The notes under the pieces are model-generated. The model saw only the letters and a program-made list of their open reading frames with translations. It did not search any database and was not told the DNA's origin. Shown here one piece after another: positions 19,370 to 27,312 of a DNA stretch of 64,000 nt. Within the stretch, counting starts at the first letter, position 1; every line of letters begins with the position of its first letter. The translations under genes and the position numbers were made by a program. The DNA lies in the NCBI GenBank assembly GCA_016125475.1, contig WGLR01000001.1:62001-126000 (forward strand), read 5' to 3'. Source of the DNA: Betaproteobacteria bacterium (lineage in GTDB: Bacteria > Pseudomonadota > Gammaproteobacteria > Burkholderiales > Ga0077523).

Positions 19370-20254
19370 ATGAAGATTTCCATCCAGATCGTGGGTCTCG
19401 GAGGCCGCGCCGTGAGCGGGCCGAAAGCCGTCTTCGACGAGCAGGGTGGGTCGGTGGGTCGGCGATCCGACAACACGCTCGTGATCCCGGACCAGACACG
19501 CCGGGTCTCGCGGATCCACATGGCGGTCTTTCACCAGGGCGGCCAGTTCCGGGTGCGCGACCAGGGCTCTTTTCTGCCGGTCTACGTCAATGGTCACGGC
19601 GTCGGCTTCCAGCGCGACATGACGATCCGCCCCGGCGACAAGATCCAGATGGGGCCCTACACGCTCGCGGTGGCCGGTGCGGACGGGCTTGCCGCAGGCA
19701 CTGCACCCGCGCCCGTCCCCGTGCCGGACATCGCCGCCCGCGCAGCCCCGGATGCGGCCGGCGAAGGGGCGGCGGCAGGATCCGCGACGGCTGGCGAGGA
19801 GACTGGCAGCATTCCGTTCGAGCTCGTTCAGGAACGCCTTGCGGCTGCGAAGGCGGCGGGGCTGCGACTCACCACCGACAGCTACCCGATCCCCCCGAAA
19901 GTTGCCGCCCTCACCGAAGAGAGCTTCGATGCGGCAGCCACACAGGATTCGCCGATCGCTCCGCCGGAAGCGCTCGACCCGAGTCGGCCCGACGACGTCG
20001 CCGCGGAAACCGGCGGCATCGCGGGTGAAGAGCTGTCGTCGACCATCGATCTCGAACCGGTCGGATCACGGCTGGTACGCGCGGAAACGGGCGCGTTTCC
20101 GACGCTGGAAACGGTCCGGAAGGCGGGGGAAGCCCCGGCGCCGACGCAGTCCGACGCTCCACTGCCGACACCGCCCGTGTCGCAACAGCGGTCGGCGCCG
20201 CGCGTGATGAGCCTGCTGCAGACCGCCCGGCGCGTGCTCGGGGGCAAGCGCTAG
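19370..20254 (+). CDS. FHA-domain protein with long Ala/Pro tail carrying three ETG motifs
   Basis: Cytosolic forkhead-associated protein of 294 residues, starting after a strong GGAGGAG. The FHA domain covers about residues 3-102 with the expected phosphothreonine-binding residues: G30-R31, S47-R48-I-H50 and N74-G75. The remaining 190 residues are low-complexity and repeat a short motif three times: ETGSI at 144-148, ETGGI at 213-217 and ETGAF at 239-243. The last residues (about 279-294) are a basic amphipathic stretch. FHA domains bind phospho-Thr peptides, so the tail threonines (T145, T214, T240) could be internal ligands. No Ser/Thr kinase or type VI secretion gene is nearby. Function unknown. 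Confidence 0.8.
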   Translation: MKISIQIVGLGGRAVSGPKAVFDEQGGSVGRRSDNTLVIPDQTRRVSRIHMAVFHQGGQFRVRDQGSFLPVYVNGHGVGFQRDMTIRPGDKIQMGPYTLAVAGADGLAAGTAPAPVPVPDIAARAAPDAAGEGAAAGSATAGEETGSIPFELVQERLAAAKAAGLRLTTDSYPIPPKVAALTEESFDAAATQDSPIAPPEALDPSRPDDVAAETGGIAGEELSSTIDLEPVGSRLVRAETGAFPTLETVRKAGEAPAPTQSDAPLPTPPVSQQRSAPRVMSLLQTARRVLGGKR

Positions 20255-20492
20255 ACGCCGGACCGCGCATCCGCACAGGGGAACGACCCGAGGACCGACC
20301 AGGGCCCCCGGCCGGCGGCCGTTCGGTCAGCACGCACGGTCGCGCATCCAATCCCGATCCGTGTTCCGTAGTGCCGCGATCCCGGGCACTGCGGGACGTC
20401 CGTCTCCTCGGCGGCGTTCCGCGCGGCGGCGCGTGATCTGGCCGGTCACGCGTGCGCTGTGGCGGACGACTTCGTGTCTCGTCAGCCTTCGT
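20255..20492. other. Convergent intergenic region, no gene seen
   Basis: The 238 bp between the convergent FHA gene and the GT41 gene contain no credible coding frame on either strand. A 6-bp hairpin AGTGCC/GGCACT (20370-20390) is the only clear structure; it lacks a T-run and may or may not act in termination. Confidence 0.4.
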
Positions 20493-22265
20493 TCACCACG
20501 TCACGCCGAGAATCGCCTGCAGATGACGTTCGACCGGACGCATGAACAGCCCGGCGGCGGTGAGCGGCGAGTGCTGCATCTGGGACCGCAGGCTCGTGCG
20601 CAGTCGTGCCAGTGCGGGAAGGTCTCGGGCCAGGTGCTCGCAGATGGACACGTAGTCTTCCGGTCGCGAGGCGACGAGTTCCGGGAGTCCCGCCGCGTGC
20701 AGGTGGCTCACCGTGTGATTCGAGGCAAACCGCACACCCCTCAGGGTGACGACCGGAACGCCCATCCAGAGCGCGTCACAGGTCGTGGCCCCGCCCGAAA
20801 ATGGCAGCGGGTCCAGCGCGATGTCCACGTCTCCGTACTCCCCGAGCATCTCGGCGTGCGGCGACGCGTCGCGGAATTCGACGCGACCCTCGGCTATTCC
20901 CTTCGCTGCCAGCGCCCGCACGATGCGGTCACGCGCGAACGGGTGCGTGGCATGCCGCCATTTCACGAGCAGCCGCGAGTCTTCCACGGCATCGAGGACG
21001 CGCGCCCACAGATCGAGCGTGGCGGGCCCGAGCTTGGCCAGCTTGTTGAACGATCCGAACGTCACGTAACCACGCCGGAGGAATGGCGCGGGCACCACGG
21101 CCGGTGCGTAGTCCGGCGGTGAGTAGCACGCGAAATCGAAGGGCAGCCGTATGACGCGTTCGCTGTAGCACGGCTCGTTCGCGACGGGCGCGACGTGGTC
21201 GTCCCCGAAGAACACGTCCATGTTCGGAAGCTGGGTGGAACCCTCGTACCCCAGCCAGGTGACCTGGAGGGCCGCGGCACGTGCTGCAAACATCGCGAGG
21301 CGATGACCCCCCGTGTAGCCGTTCAGGTCGACCAGCACGTGAAGCCGCAGACGCCGCACACGTTCGGTGAGTGCCGCGACATCGAGCGATCCCACGTCCA
21401 CCCAGTGATCCACGCATTCCCTGATCCGGTCGCTGACGGTGTCGGTACCGGGGCCCGTGGCCAGCGCGAAGACCTCGAAACGGGAGCGATCGTGACCGGC
21501 GACGATGCTTTGGATGAAGAACCCCGGCGCCGTCGCACGGAAGTCCGACGACACGTATCCGATGCGGATTCGTTCACCCGGTGCGGGTCGGACTGGCTCG
21601 TAATCGCGCACGAGCGAGTCCGGAAGCTGCTGGCGGATCCGCGCACCCGTGGCGCGCGCGAGACTCGCGAGGTCCGACTCCCCGAGTTCCTCGGAAAACT
21701 GGCTCACGAGCAGGTAGTTGGTGGCGAACAGAGGCTCCTGCGGATCGCACTCGATCGCGCGGCGGAAAGCATCGATGGCGCCCGCCGTGTGCCCGAGTTC
21801 CCAGAGGACCTTCCCGTGCTGGTTGTGGACGGCACCCAGCGTGGCATCTTCCGCGACAGCCTGTTCCAGCGCGTGGAGCGCGACGTCGACCCGGCCTGCC
21901 GAGAAGGCACTGCCGGCCAGGGCCGAGAGCAGATGGGCCTTCTCGCGCGGTTCCCTCCGCGCGCTTGCCGCCCGGGCATAGGCATCCACGGCCTCCGCGT
22001 GCCGACCGGACGCGCCATAGAGATTGCCCAGGTTCTGCCAGGCTTCCGCGTAGGCCGGAAACAGTGCGATCGCCTGGCGGTAAGCCGCTTCCGCATCATC
22101 CGTTCGTCCGAGTGCGCGGGTGGCGACACCACGGATGAGCCAGCCATCCGGCCGTTCCGACCACGCGTCGCGCGTTTCCTCCAGAGTGCGCAGACATGCG
22201 GCCACGTCGCCCCGCTGGTAGGCCCCCAGTGCGATGCGGAGCGGATCGGTCTCGAGCTTCGTCAT
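20493..22265 (-). CDS. TPR protein with GT41 (O-GlcNAc-transferase-like) domain
   Basis: Soluble glycosyltransferase of 590 residues. Residues about 5-200 hold tetratricopeptide repeats (for example AEAWQNLGNLYGASGRHAEAVDAY). About 220-585 match the GT41/SPINDLY catalytic region, with RIGYVSSDFR, VDLNGYTGGHRL, QVTWLGYEGSTQLPNMD, VTFGSFNKLAKL and a final SGGATTCDALWMGVPVV. Proteins of this type transfer sugars to Ser/Thr of proteins; the donor and target here are unknown. ATG 22265 overlaps the stop of the preceding gene (TGATG), so the pair is translationally coupled and likely acts together. Confidence 0.88.
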   Translation of the reverse strand: MTKLETDPLRIALGAYQRGDVAACLRTLEETRDAWSERPDGWLIRGVATRALGRTDDAEAAYRQAIALFPAYAEAWQNLGNLYGASGRHAEAVDAYARAASARREPREKAHLLSALAGSAFSAGRVDVALHALEQAVAEDATLGAVHNQHGKVLWELGHTAGAIDAFRRAIECDPQEPLFATNYLLVSQFSEELGESDLASLARATGARIRQQLPDSLVRDYEPVRPAPGERIRIGYVSSDFRATAPGFFIQSIVAGHDRSRFEVFALATGPGTDTVSDRIRECVDHWVDVGSLDVAALTERVRRLRLHVLVDLNGYTGGHRLAMFAARAAALQVTWLGYEGSTQLPNMDVFFGDDHVAPVANEPCYSERVIRLPFDFACYSPPDYAPAVVPAPFLRRGYVTFGSFNKLAKLGPATLDLWARVLDAVEDSRLLVKWRHATHPFARDRIVRALAAKGIAEGRVEFRDASPHAEMLGEYGDVDIALDPLPFSGGATTCDALWMGVPVVTLRGVRFASNHTVSHLHAAGLPELVASRPEDYVSICEHLARDLPALARLRTSLRSQMQHSPLTAAGLFMRPVERHLQAILGVTW

Positions 22266-23722
22266 CAGTACAGGCCGAACACGTTGCGACGTTTCTGGAG
22301 GAACGCGGAATCCGACAGCAGGCGTCTGAGGGTCTGGACGTGTTCCTCGCGCGCGCCGTGGCCGATCCCCACGAAGTAGAGGTCGTGAACGGTGCGGTCC
22401 TCGAGGAACGTCCACAGGCGGAACCTGCCGTCGAAATCGATTCCCGCGAAGTCCTCGGGAGCGAGATTGCGGTAGTAGCTTTCGGTGCCCCAGGCCTCGG
22501 AGGGATAGCGCAGGGAGTCGTGCTGCCGCCGGCCGTGACCGGCGCAGCCGAGAAACATGATTCCGCCACCCTTGAGCATGCGCATGGCGTTCGCTATCGC
22601 GTCGCGCCACTGCGGCAGATGTTCGAGGGTTTCGCAGCTCACGACGACGTCGAAGCTCTCGCCGCCGGCCGTGTAGGCCTCGATGCCGTCCGTCGAGCGG
22701 TTGTCGGTCGAGACGGCCGCGTTCGGCACGGAGAACCGGCACTGCTCGAACCACTCCTGCGTCGTCGCGCCGGCACCCGGGCGCCCGATCTCGAGCACCT
22801 GGCGATGCCGGAAGTAGTCGGGCAGCTGTCGCTTGAGCGTGCCCAGGAAGAAGCGCTGCTCCGAGCGTGCCTTGTAGTCGTGCGGCTTGCGGCGGTCGCG
22901 GATGTTCGCGAGGATGTCCAGGATCTCGGAATTGTCCGGCTGCTCGGTCAGCGCCGCGCCCGCCACCTTCGCCGACTCGCGCAGACGGTCGGCGGCATAA
23001 AGATGCCGGGCAAGCCAGACGACTTCGGGATGCTTCAGCACCCCGCGCGACACGGTCCGCAGGAACTCGTCGAGATCGGGCTCCTTCCAGTACATCCAGA
23101 GATTCTGCGGGCCGTGGAATCCGAACGTCGGCTGACCGGACTGCGTCGTCTCGTGGGAGAAACGGCCCGCCAGTTCGAGCGGGGCGAAGCGGATGCCGAA
23201 TTCGTTCTCGAGCCTCTCCCGGAAGTGGACGCAGATGGACTGGTCCTCGTGGATGATCTCTTCCTCGCGAAACGAGGGATCCAGCAGCACATCGAGCAGC
23301 CTGCGCGAGCGGAGCGAGAATCCGCCGTTGCCCACGGGAACCGGGCTCAGGTCGGGGGGCCAGGGCGCACCGATGTAGTCACAGTCGAGGAAAGCCGGAT
23401 CCCACGCTTCGGGACGGACGACGAAGCCGTCCCACTGGATCACGAGTGCGTGGCTCGTCCGTACGTGGGCAGGGAGCTGCTTCACGACGAAATGCGAGTA
23501 TTCGCGCTTGCTCCGGATCGCCGGGATCACGATGACTTCGATGCCAGGCGGCGCCTCGACCGGCGCGGAGGTGAAGAGCACCGCACGGGCGAACGTACAC
23601 GCGCTCATCGAGCGCTGCATCGCCTGCAGGGCGAGCGGCACGTTCACGCAGTCGACACAGACGAGCGTGACCTGGTCCAGCGCAACGGGGGCAGCCAATT
23701 CGTTTTCCTCATTCGAGTGCAC
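22265..23722 (-). CDS. DUF5672 domain fused to SAM-dependent methyltransferase
   Basis: Two-domain protein of about 485 residues. The N-terminal half (to about residue 230) matches DUF5672, a glycosyltransferase-like domain, with YIGAPWPPD and VGNGGFSLRS. The C-terminal half (about 300-470) is a class I methyltransferase with motif I region VLEIGRPGAG and VVVSCETLEHLPQW. It probably modifies a glycan. The start is uncertain: GTG 23722 begins MHSNEENEL just before the domain; TTG 23761 and GTG 23755 are in frame, and none has a good ribosome binding site. It overlaps the following GT41 gene and lies 105 bp from lgt upstream. Confidence 0.8.
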   Translation of the reverse strand: MHSNEENELAAPVALDQVTLVCVDCVNVPLALQAMQRSMSACTFARAVLFTSAPVEAPPGIEVIVIPAIRSKREYSHFVVKQLPAHVRTSHALVIQWDGFVVRPEAWDPAFLDCDYIGAPWPPDLSPVPVGNGGFSLRSRRLLDVLLDPSFREEEIIHEDQSICVHFRERLENEFGIRFAPLELAGRFSHETTQSGQPTFGFHGPQNLWMYWKEPDLDEFLRTVSRGVLKHPEVVWLARHLYAADRLRESAKVAGAALTEQPDNSEILDILANIRDRRKPHDYKARSEQRFFLGTLKRQLPDYFRHRQVLEIGRPGAGATTQEWFEQCRFSVPNAAVSTDNRSTDGIEAYTAGGESFDVVVSCETLEHLPQWRDAIANAMRMLKGGGIMFLGCAGHGRRQHDSLRYPSEAWGTESYYRNLAPEDFAGIDFDGRFRLWTFLEDRTVHDLYFVGIGHGAREEHVQTLRRLLSDSAFLQKRRNVFGLY

Positions 23723-23827
23723 GGGACGTACCCGTTCGGGGACACTTATCGGCACTCGCAACAGGGGATTTAGACCGGGAGCGTGATTGCCCTGCCCGGG
23801 ACATCGGTCATCGCTGGCAGAGTGTGC

Positions 23828-24631
23828 TCAGAGCGGGTCGGAAAAGATGCTGGACTTGCGCCGGTACGCCCACACGAGAACGATGATGCCGGCCACGATC
23901 ATGGGCAGGGAAAGCCACTGCCCCATCGTGAGGCCGAGCGCGAGAAAGCCCAGGAAACTGTCGGGCTCACGGGAGAATTCCACGATGAAACGCACCGTGC
24001 CATAGCCGACGAGGAACAGTCCGGAGACAGCGCCCAGTGGTCGCCGCTTCGCCGAGAACAGCCAGAGGATCACGAACAGCAGGACGCCCTCGAGCGCGAA
24101 CTCGTAGAGCTGAGACGGGTGGCGGCCGAGTTCGTCGACGTTCGGGAACACGACCGCCCACGGCAAGTTCGTCGGACGCCCCCAGAGCTCGGCGTTGATG
24201 AAGTTGCCGATCCGGCCGAACCCCAGCCCCGGAGGCACGAGCGGCGCGATGAAGTCCGTCACCGCGAACCAGTGCTTGTGCCGGCGCCACGCGAAGTAGG
24301 CCATCGCGATGATGACCCCCAGGAATCCGCCGTGGAAGGACATTCCGCCCTCCCAGACATAGAAGATGTGGATGGGATCGCGCAGGTAGTCGCCGAGCTT
24401 GTAGAAGAGCACGTAGCCCAGACGCCCGCCGAGCACCACGCCGATCACGGCGAAGAACAGCAGGTCGTCGACATCCTTCAGCGTCCAGCCGAGATCCGGC
24501 CGGCGCGTGGCCCGGTACCGTCCGAGCATGAGCCCCACGACGAACCCGGCGAGGTACATGAGGCCGTACCAGCGAATGGCGAGGGGGCCGAGTCTGAGGG
24601 CGATCGGGTCGAACTGTGGATGGACGATCAT
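23828..24631 (-). CDS. lgt: Prolipoprotein diacylglyceryl transferase
   Basis: Inner-membrane enzyme that transfers diacylglyceryl from phosphatidylglycerol to the lipobox Cys of prolipoproteins, the first step of lipoprotein maturation. It has 267 residues and about seven membrane segments. The Lgt signature [13 protein letters not shown] is intact, as is the catalytic-site region [15 protein letters not shown]. It is the first gene of a minus-strand series with the DUF5672 and GT41 genes, although the 105-bp gap leaves co-transcription open. Confidence 0.96.
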   Translation of the reverse strand: MIVHPQFDPIALRLGPLAIRWYGLMYLAGFVVGLMLGRYRATRRPDLGWTLKDVDDLLFFAVIGVVLGGRLGYVLFYKLGDYLRDPIHIFYVWEGGMSFHGGFLGVIIAMAYFAWRRHKHWFAVTDFIAPLVPPGLGFGRIGNFINAELWGRPTNLPWAVVFPNVDELGRHPSQLYEFALEGVLLFVILWLFSAKRRPLGAVSGLFLVGYGTVRFIVEFSREPDSFLGFLALGLTMGQWLSLPMIVAGIIVLVWAYRRKSSIFSDPL

Positions 24632-24658
24632 GCGAAGCCCGTTGGTCAGAGGCGATCG

Positions 24659-24664
24659 ATTATA
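24659..24664 (-). promoter_or_regulatory. Possible -10 box of the lgt promoter
   Basis: A perfect TATAAT on the minus strand lies 28 bases upstream of the lgt ATG. The best -35 at 17-bp spacing (TCGATC) is weak, so the promoter is likely but not secure. Confidence 0.45.
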
Positions 24665-24712
24665 CGGGTCGGTCCGGACGCGATCGACCCGCGCGTGCCG
24701 GGTCCGATCTCC

Positions 24713-25474
24713 TCACGGCACGTCGACGAGAGGCATCCGTCCGAGAATGATGGCGGTCTTCCGGTTCAGGGGCATGGCCATCCGGTGCCGGTCGTAGTAG
24801 CGGGGGTTCGGAACCATCGCCGCGAGCTTCGCCGCCTGCTGGGGTCCGAGCCGATCCGCCCCCACGTGGAAGTAATGGTTCGCAGCCGCCTCTGCGCCGA
24901 AGATGCCGTTTCCCCACTCGATGACGTTCAGGTAGATCTCGAGGATGCGCCGCTTGTCCATCACGGCCTCCAGCATGACCGTGATCGCGGCTTCCTGCAG
25001 CTTGCGCCAGGGCGTCCGACGCGATGAGAGGAACAGGTTCTTCGCAAGCTGCTGACTGATCGTTGAGCCGCCCGCCACGATCCGGCCGCGGGCGAGATTC
25101 CTTTCGTACGCACGCTGCATCGCATCCCAGTCGAACCCGTCGTGATCGAGAAAGCGCGAGTCCTCCGCGGCGACGATCGCGCGCTTGAGGTTCGGCGAGA
25201 TCCGCTCGTAGGGCACCCACCGGTGCTGCAGTCCGGCATCGGGATCGACCTCGCGCATCGCGACGAGGCGGTCCTCCATGAACCGCGAACTCCCCGGGTT
25301 GAACCAGTTGTACCAGAGTACCTGCGAAAGCAGCCAGAGCTGGTAGGCGACCAGCATCACGAGGAAGACCGCGAGCGCACGCCAGACGAGCCCTGCGCCG
25401 ATGCGGAAGGCTCCCTTCCGGGCGGACCGGTTTCCGCGCGTGCGTCGTCGGGTGGACCGTGCCGCCACGATCAC
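24713..25474 (-). CDS. mtgA: Monofunctional peptidoglycan glycosyltransferase
   Basis: GT51 transglycosylase that polymerises lipid II into glycan strands; 253 residues. A basic N-terminus is followed by one membrane anchor (about 26-48). The catalytic motifs are AAEDSRFLDHDGFDW (catalytic Glu) and GGSTISQQLAKNLFLS, then RILEIYLNVIEWG. There is no transpeptidase domain, which separates it from class A PBPs. The GTG start at 25474 overlaps the aroE stop (GTGA). It ends the tonB-aroE-mtgA series. Confidence 0.93.
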   Translation of the reverse strand: MIVAARSTRRRTRGNRSARKGAFRIGAGLVWRALAVFLVMLVAYQLWLLSQVLWYNWFNPGSSRFMEDRLVAMREVDPDAGLQHRWVPYERISPNLKRAIVAAEDSRFLDHDGFDWDAMQRAYERNLARGRIVAGGSTISQQLAKNLFLSSRRTPWRKLQEAAITVMLEAVMDKRRILEIYLNVIEWGNGIFGAEAAANHYFHVGADRLGPQQAAKLAAMVPNPRYYDRHRMAMPLNRKTAIILGRMPLVDVP

Positions 25475-26295
25475 GGCACCAGACCGCCACGCATCGTCGT
25501 CAGCACGGGAAGGGTGTCCGGACGAACGCCTCTCCAGAGGAAGAACGACTCGGCCGCCTGCTCCACGAGCATGCCGAGTCCGTCGTGGCAGCGGGACGCG
25601 CCCTGCTCGCGCGCGCTCGCCAGGAAAGGCGTGTCGTCCTTGCCGTACATCATCTCGTACGCCACCGCCCCCGGTGCATACAGCCCGGCCGGCAGGGCGG
25701 GCGACTCGCCGCCGATCGTGGCGGACGTGGCGTTGATCACGAGATCGAATGCGCTTCCGGCAAGCTCGTCGAAGGAGCACGCACGTACGACGCCCCGCTG
25801 CGCGAACCGCGTCGCGAGCCGACGGGCCTTTTCGACCGTCCGGTTCGCGATGACGAGCTGACCCGGCGACTGCTCGAGCAGGGGCAGGACGACGCCCTGA
25901 GCCGCGCCGCCCGCACCGAGCAGCAGGATGCGGGAGCCCGCGAGCGGGATCCCGAGATTCTGGATCAGGTCCCGCGCGAGACCGGCTCCGTCCGTGTTGT
26001 CTCCCAGGATCCCGGCATCGTCGAAGCGGAGCGTGTTCACGGCTTCGGCCGCGTCCGCGCGGTCGGTTCGACGGGTGGCGTACGCGTGCGCTTCGAGCTT
26101 GAACGGGAGCGTGACGTTGAGCCCGCGACCGCCCTGCGCACGAAACTCGCCGACGACGGCACGGAACGCGTCGACCGGGGCAAGGATGCGTTCGTAGGTG
26201 AGGTCCTGGCCGGTCTGACGCGCAAATGCCGCGTGAATTTCCGGGGAACGGCTGTGGGCGATCGGATTGCCGATCACGGCGTAACGGTCGGTCAT
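25471..26295 (-). CDS. aroE: Shikimate dehydrogenase
   Basis: NADPH-dependent reduction of 3-dehydroshikimate to shikimate in chorismate synthesis; 274 residues. The substrate-binding N-domain shows NPIAHSRSP and NVTLPFK with the catalytic Lys; NTDGAG carries the catalytic Asp. The NADP-binding loop is GAGGAAQGV, with the basic patch NRTVEKARR. It lies 34 bp after tonB and overlaps mtgA by four bases, so the three genes probably share one transcript. Confidence 0.96.
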   Translation of the reverse strand: MTDRYAVIGNPIAHSRSPEIHAAFARQTGQDLTYERILAPVDAFRAVVGEFRAQGGRGLNVTLPFKLEAHAYATRRTDRADAAEAVNTLRFDDAGILGDNTDGAGLARDLIQNLGIPLAGSRILLLGAGGAAQGVVLPLLEQSPGQLVIANRTVEKARRLATRFAQRGVVRACSFDELAGSAFDLVINATSATIGGESPALPAGLYAPGAVAYEMMYGKDDTPFLASAREQGASRCHDGLGMLVEQAAESFFLWRGVRPDTLPVLTTMRGGLVP

Positions 26296-26329
26296 GATTT
26301 GGACGGACTCCGGGTGAGGGCGGTCCCGG

Positions 26330-27211
26330 TCACTGCGAAACGAGTCCGTCGCTGCGCGTGAAGGCCCAGTTCCGCGTGATGCTCAGAATGTCGTACTCCT
26401 TGCGGATGTCGGGAGGAAATGGCGTGAACGGCGCCGCGAGCTGCACGATCCGCCTGGCGGCCCTGTCCAGCACGGGGTGACCGGAGGAGCGGTCGATCTC
26501 GACGCGCTCCACCGAGCCGTCCGCGCGGATCGAGACGGTGAGCAGGATGGTGCCGTAGATCCCGAGACGCTTGGCCTCCTCGGGGTAGTTGTGCGTCCCG
26601 ATGCGCTCGATCTTCTGCCGCCAGTCGTCGACGTACTGCGCGTAGACCACACCCTCCGTCCGGGCGCCGATGAACTTGCGCCGCGGGAGCTTCTGGTAGT
26701 GGTCCCACTCCTTCGCGATCTGCGCCTCGAGACGCGCGATCGCGGTGCGCTTCTGGGCGCTGTCCACCTGGGCAGACTGTTCGTCCGCGTCACTCTGCTT
26801 CCGGGGCGCTTCGGTCGCGGTGATCACGACCGTGTCGCCGTGGACCTGTGCGACCAGGCGCCGCATCTCGGACTCCAGCCGCTCGACCTTCCGGGAGGCG
26901 AGACTGAGTTCGTCCGTGTCGGTGCTCTCCGGAATGACGGGCAGATTGGTCTTCGCGCGCCGGTCCGCTTCCGTGTTGCCCCCACCGTTCAGGCTGGCCT
27001 GCGCCAGGGCGTCGGCCTTGTGCGGCTTGTGGGCGGACTTGCTGTTCACGAGCACCACTTCGAGCGGTGGCGTGAGGTTCTGGAGTTTGCTCGGATCCAG
27101 CGGCACGAACCGGACGAGGAGCACGCCGGCATGCACGAGCACGGAAAGCCCGAGCATGATCGGCAGGGCGCGGGAGCGGCGGGGACCCGGCAGCGTGAAC
27201 CGTTGCGGCAT
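26330..27211 (-). CDS. TonB-family energy transducer
   Basis: Inner-membrane anchored periplasmic protein of 293 residues. It has one N-terminal membrane segment (about 14-34, ALPIMLGLSVLVHAGVLLV), a charged and helical middle (LASRKVERLESEMRRLVAQV), and a TonB C-terminal domain (about 200-285: YPEEAKRLGIYGTILL, ADGSVERVEI, FTPFPPDI). The usual Pro-Glu/Pro-Lys spacer is lacking and no exbB/exbD is beside it. Start chosen at ATG 27211, just before the basic residues and anchor; an in-frame upstream start adds 16 residues. It heads the operon with aroE and mtgA. Confidence 0.85.
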   Translation of the reverse strand: MPQRFTLPGPRRSRALPIMLGLSVLVHAGVLLVRFVPLDPSKLQNLTPPLEVVLVNSKSAHKPHKADALAQASLNGGGNTEADRRAKTNLPVIPESTDTDELSLASRKVERLESEMRRLVAQVHGDTVVITATEAPRKQSDADEQSAQVDSAQKRTAIARLEAQIAKEWDHYQKLPRRKFIGARTEGVVYAQYVDDWRQKIERIGTHNYPEEAKRLGIYGTILLTVSIRADGSVERVEIDRSSGHPVLDRAARRIVQLAAPFTPFPPDIRKEYDILSITRNWAFTRSDGLVSQ

Positions 27212-27283
27212 CAACGCTCCGGCGAGTGTGGCCTGCCCGGGATGAGACAAGGGTTCCAACGGATGCGATCGTCGACTTGCCGC

Positions 27284-27312
27284 ATTCTATGCGACAGTCG
27301 CTGCGGTGTCAC
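27284..27312 (-). promoter_or_regulatory. Promoter of tonB-aroE-mtgA
   Basis: On the minus strand GTGACA (27312-27307) and TAGAAT (27289-27284) are separated by 17 bp, five of six matches in each box. The -35 overlaps the last codon of the upstream ribonuclease gene. The -10 lies inside the short inverted repeat GCAT/ATGC. Confidence 0.6.

Noticed and set aside
19370-20254. FHA gene as part of a type VI secretion system
   Set aside because: No tss genes are near and the protein lacks the usual TagH C-terminal domain.
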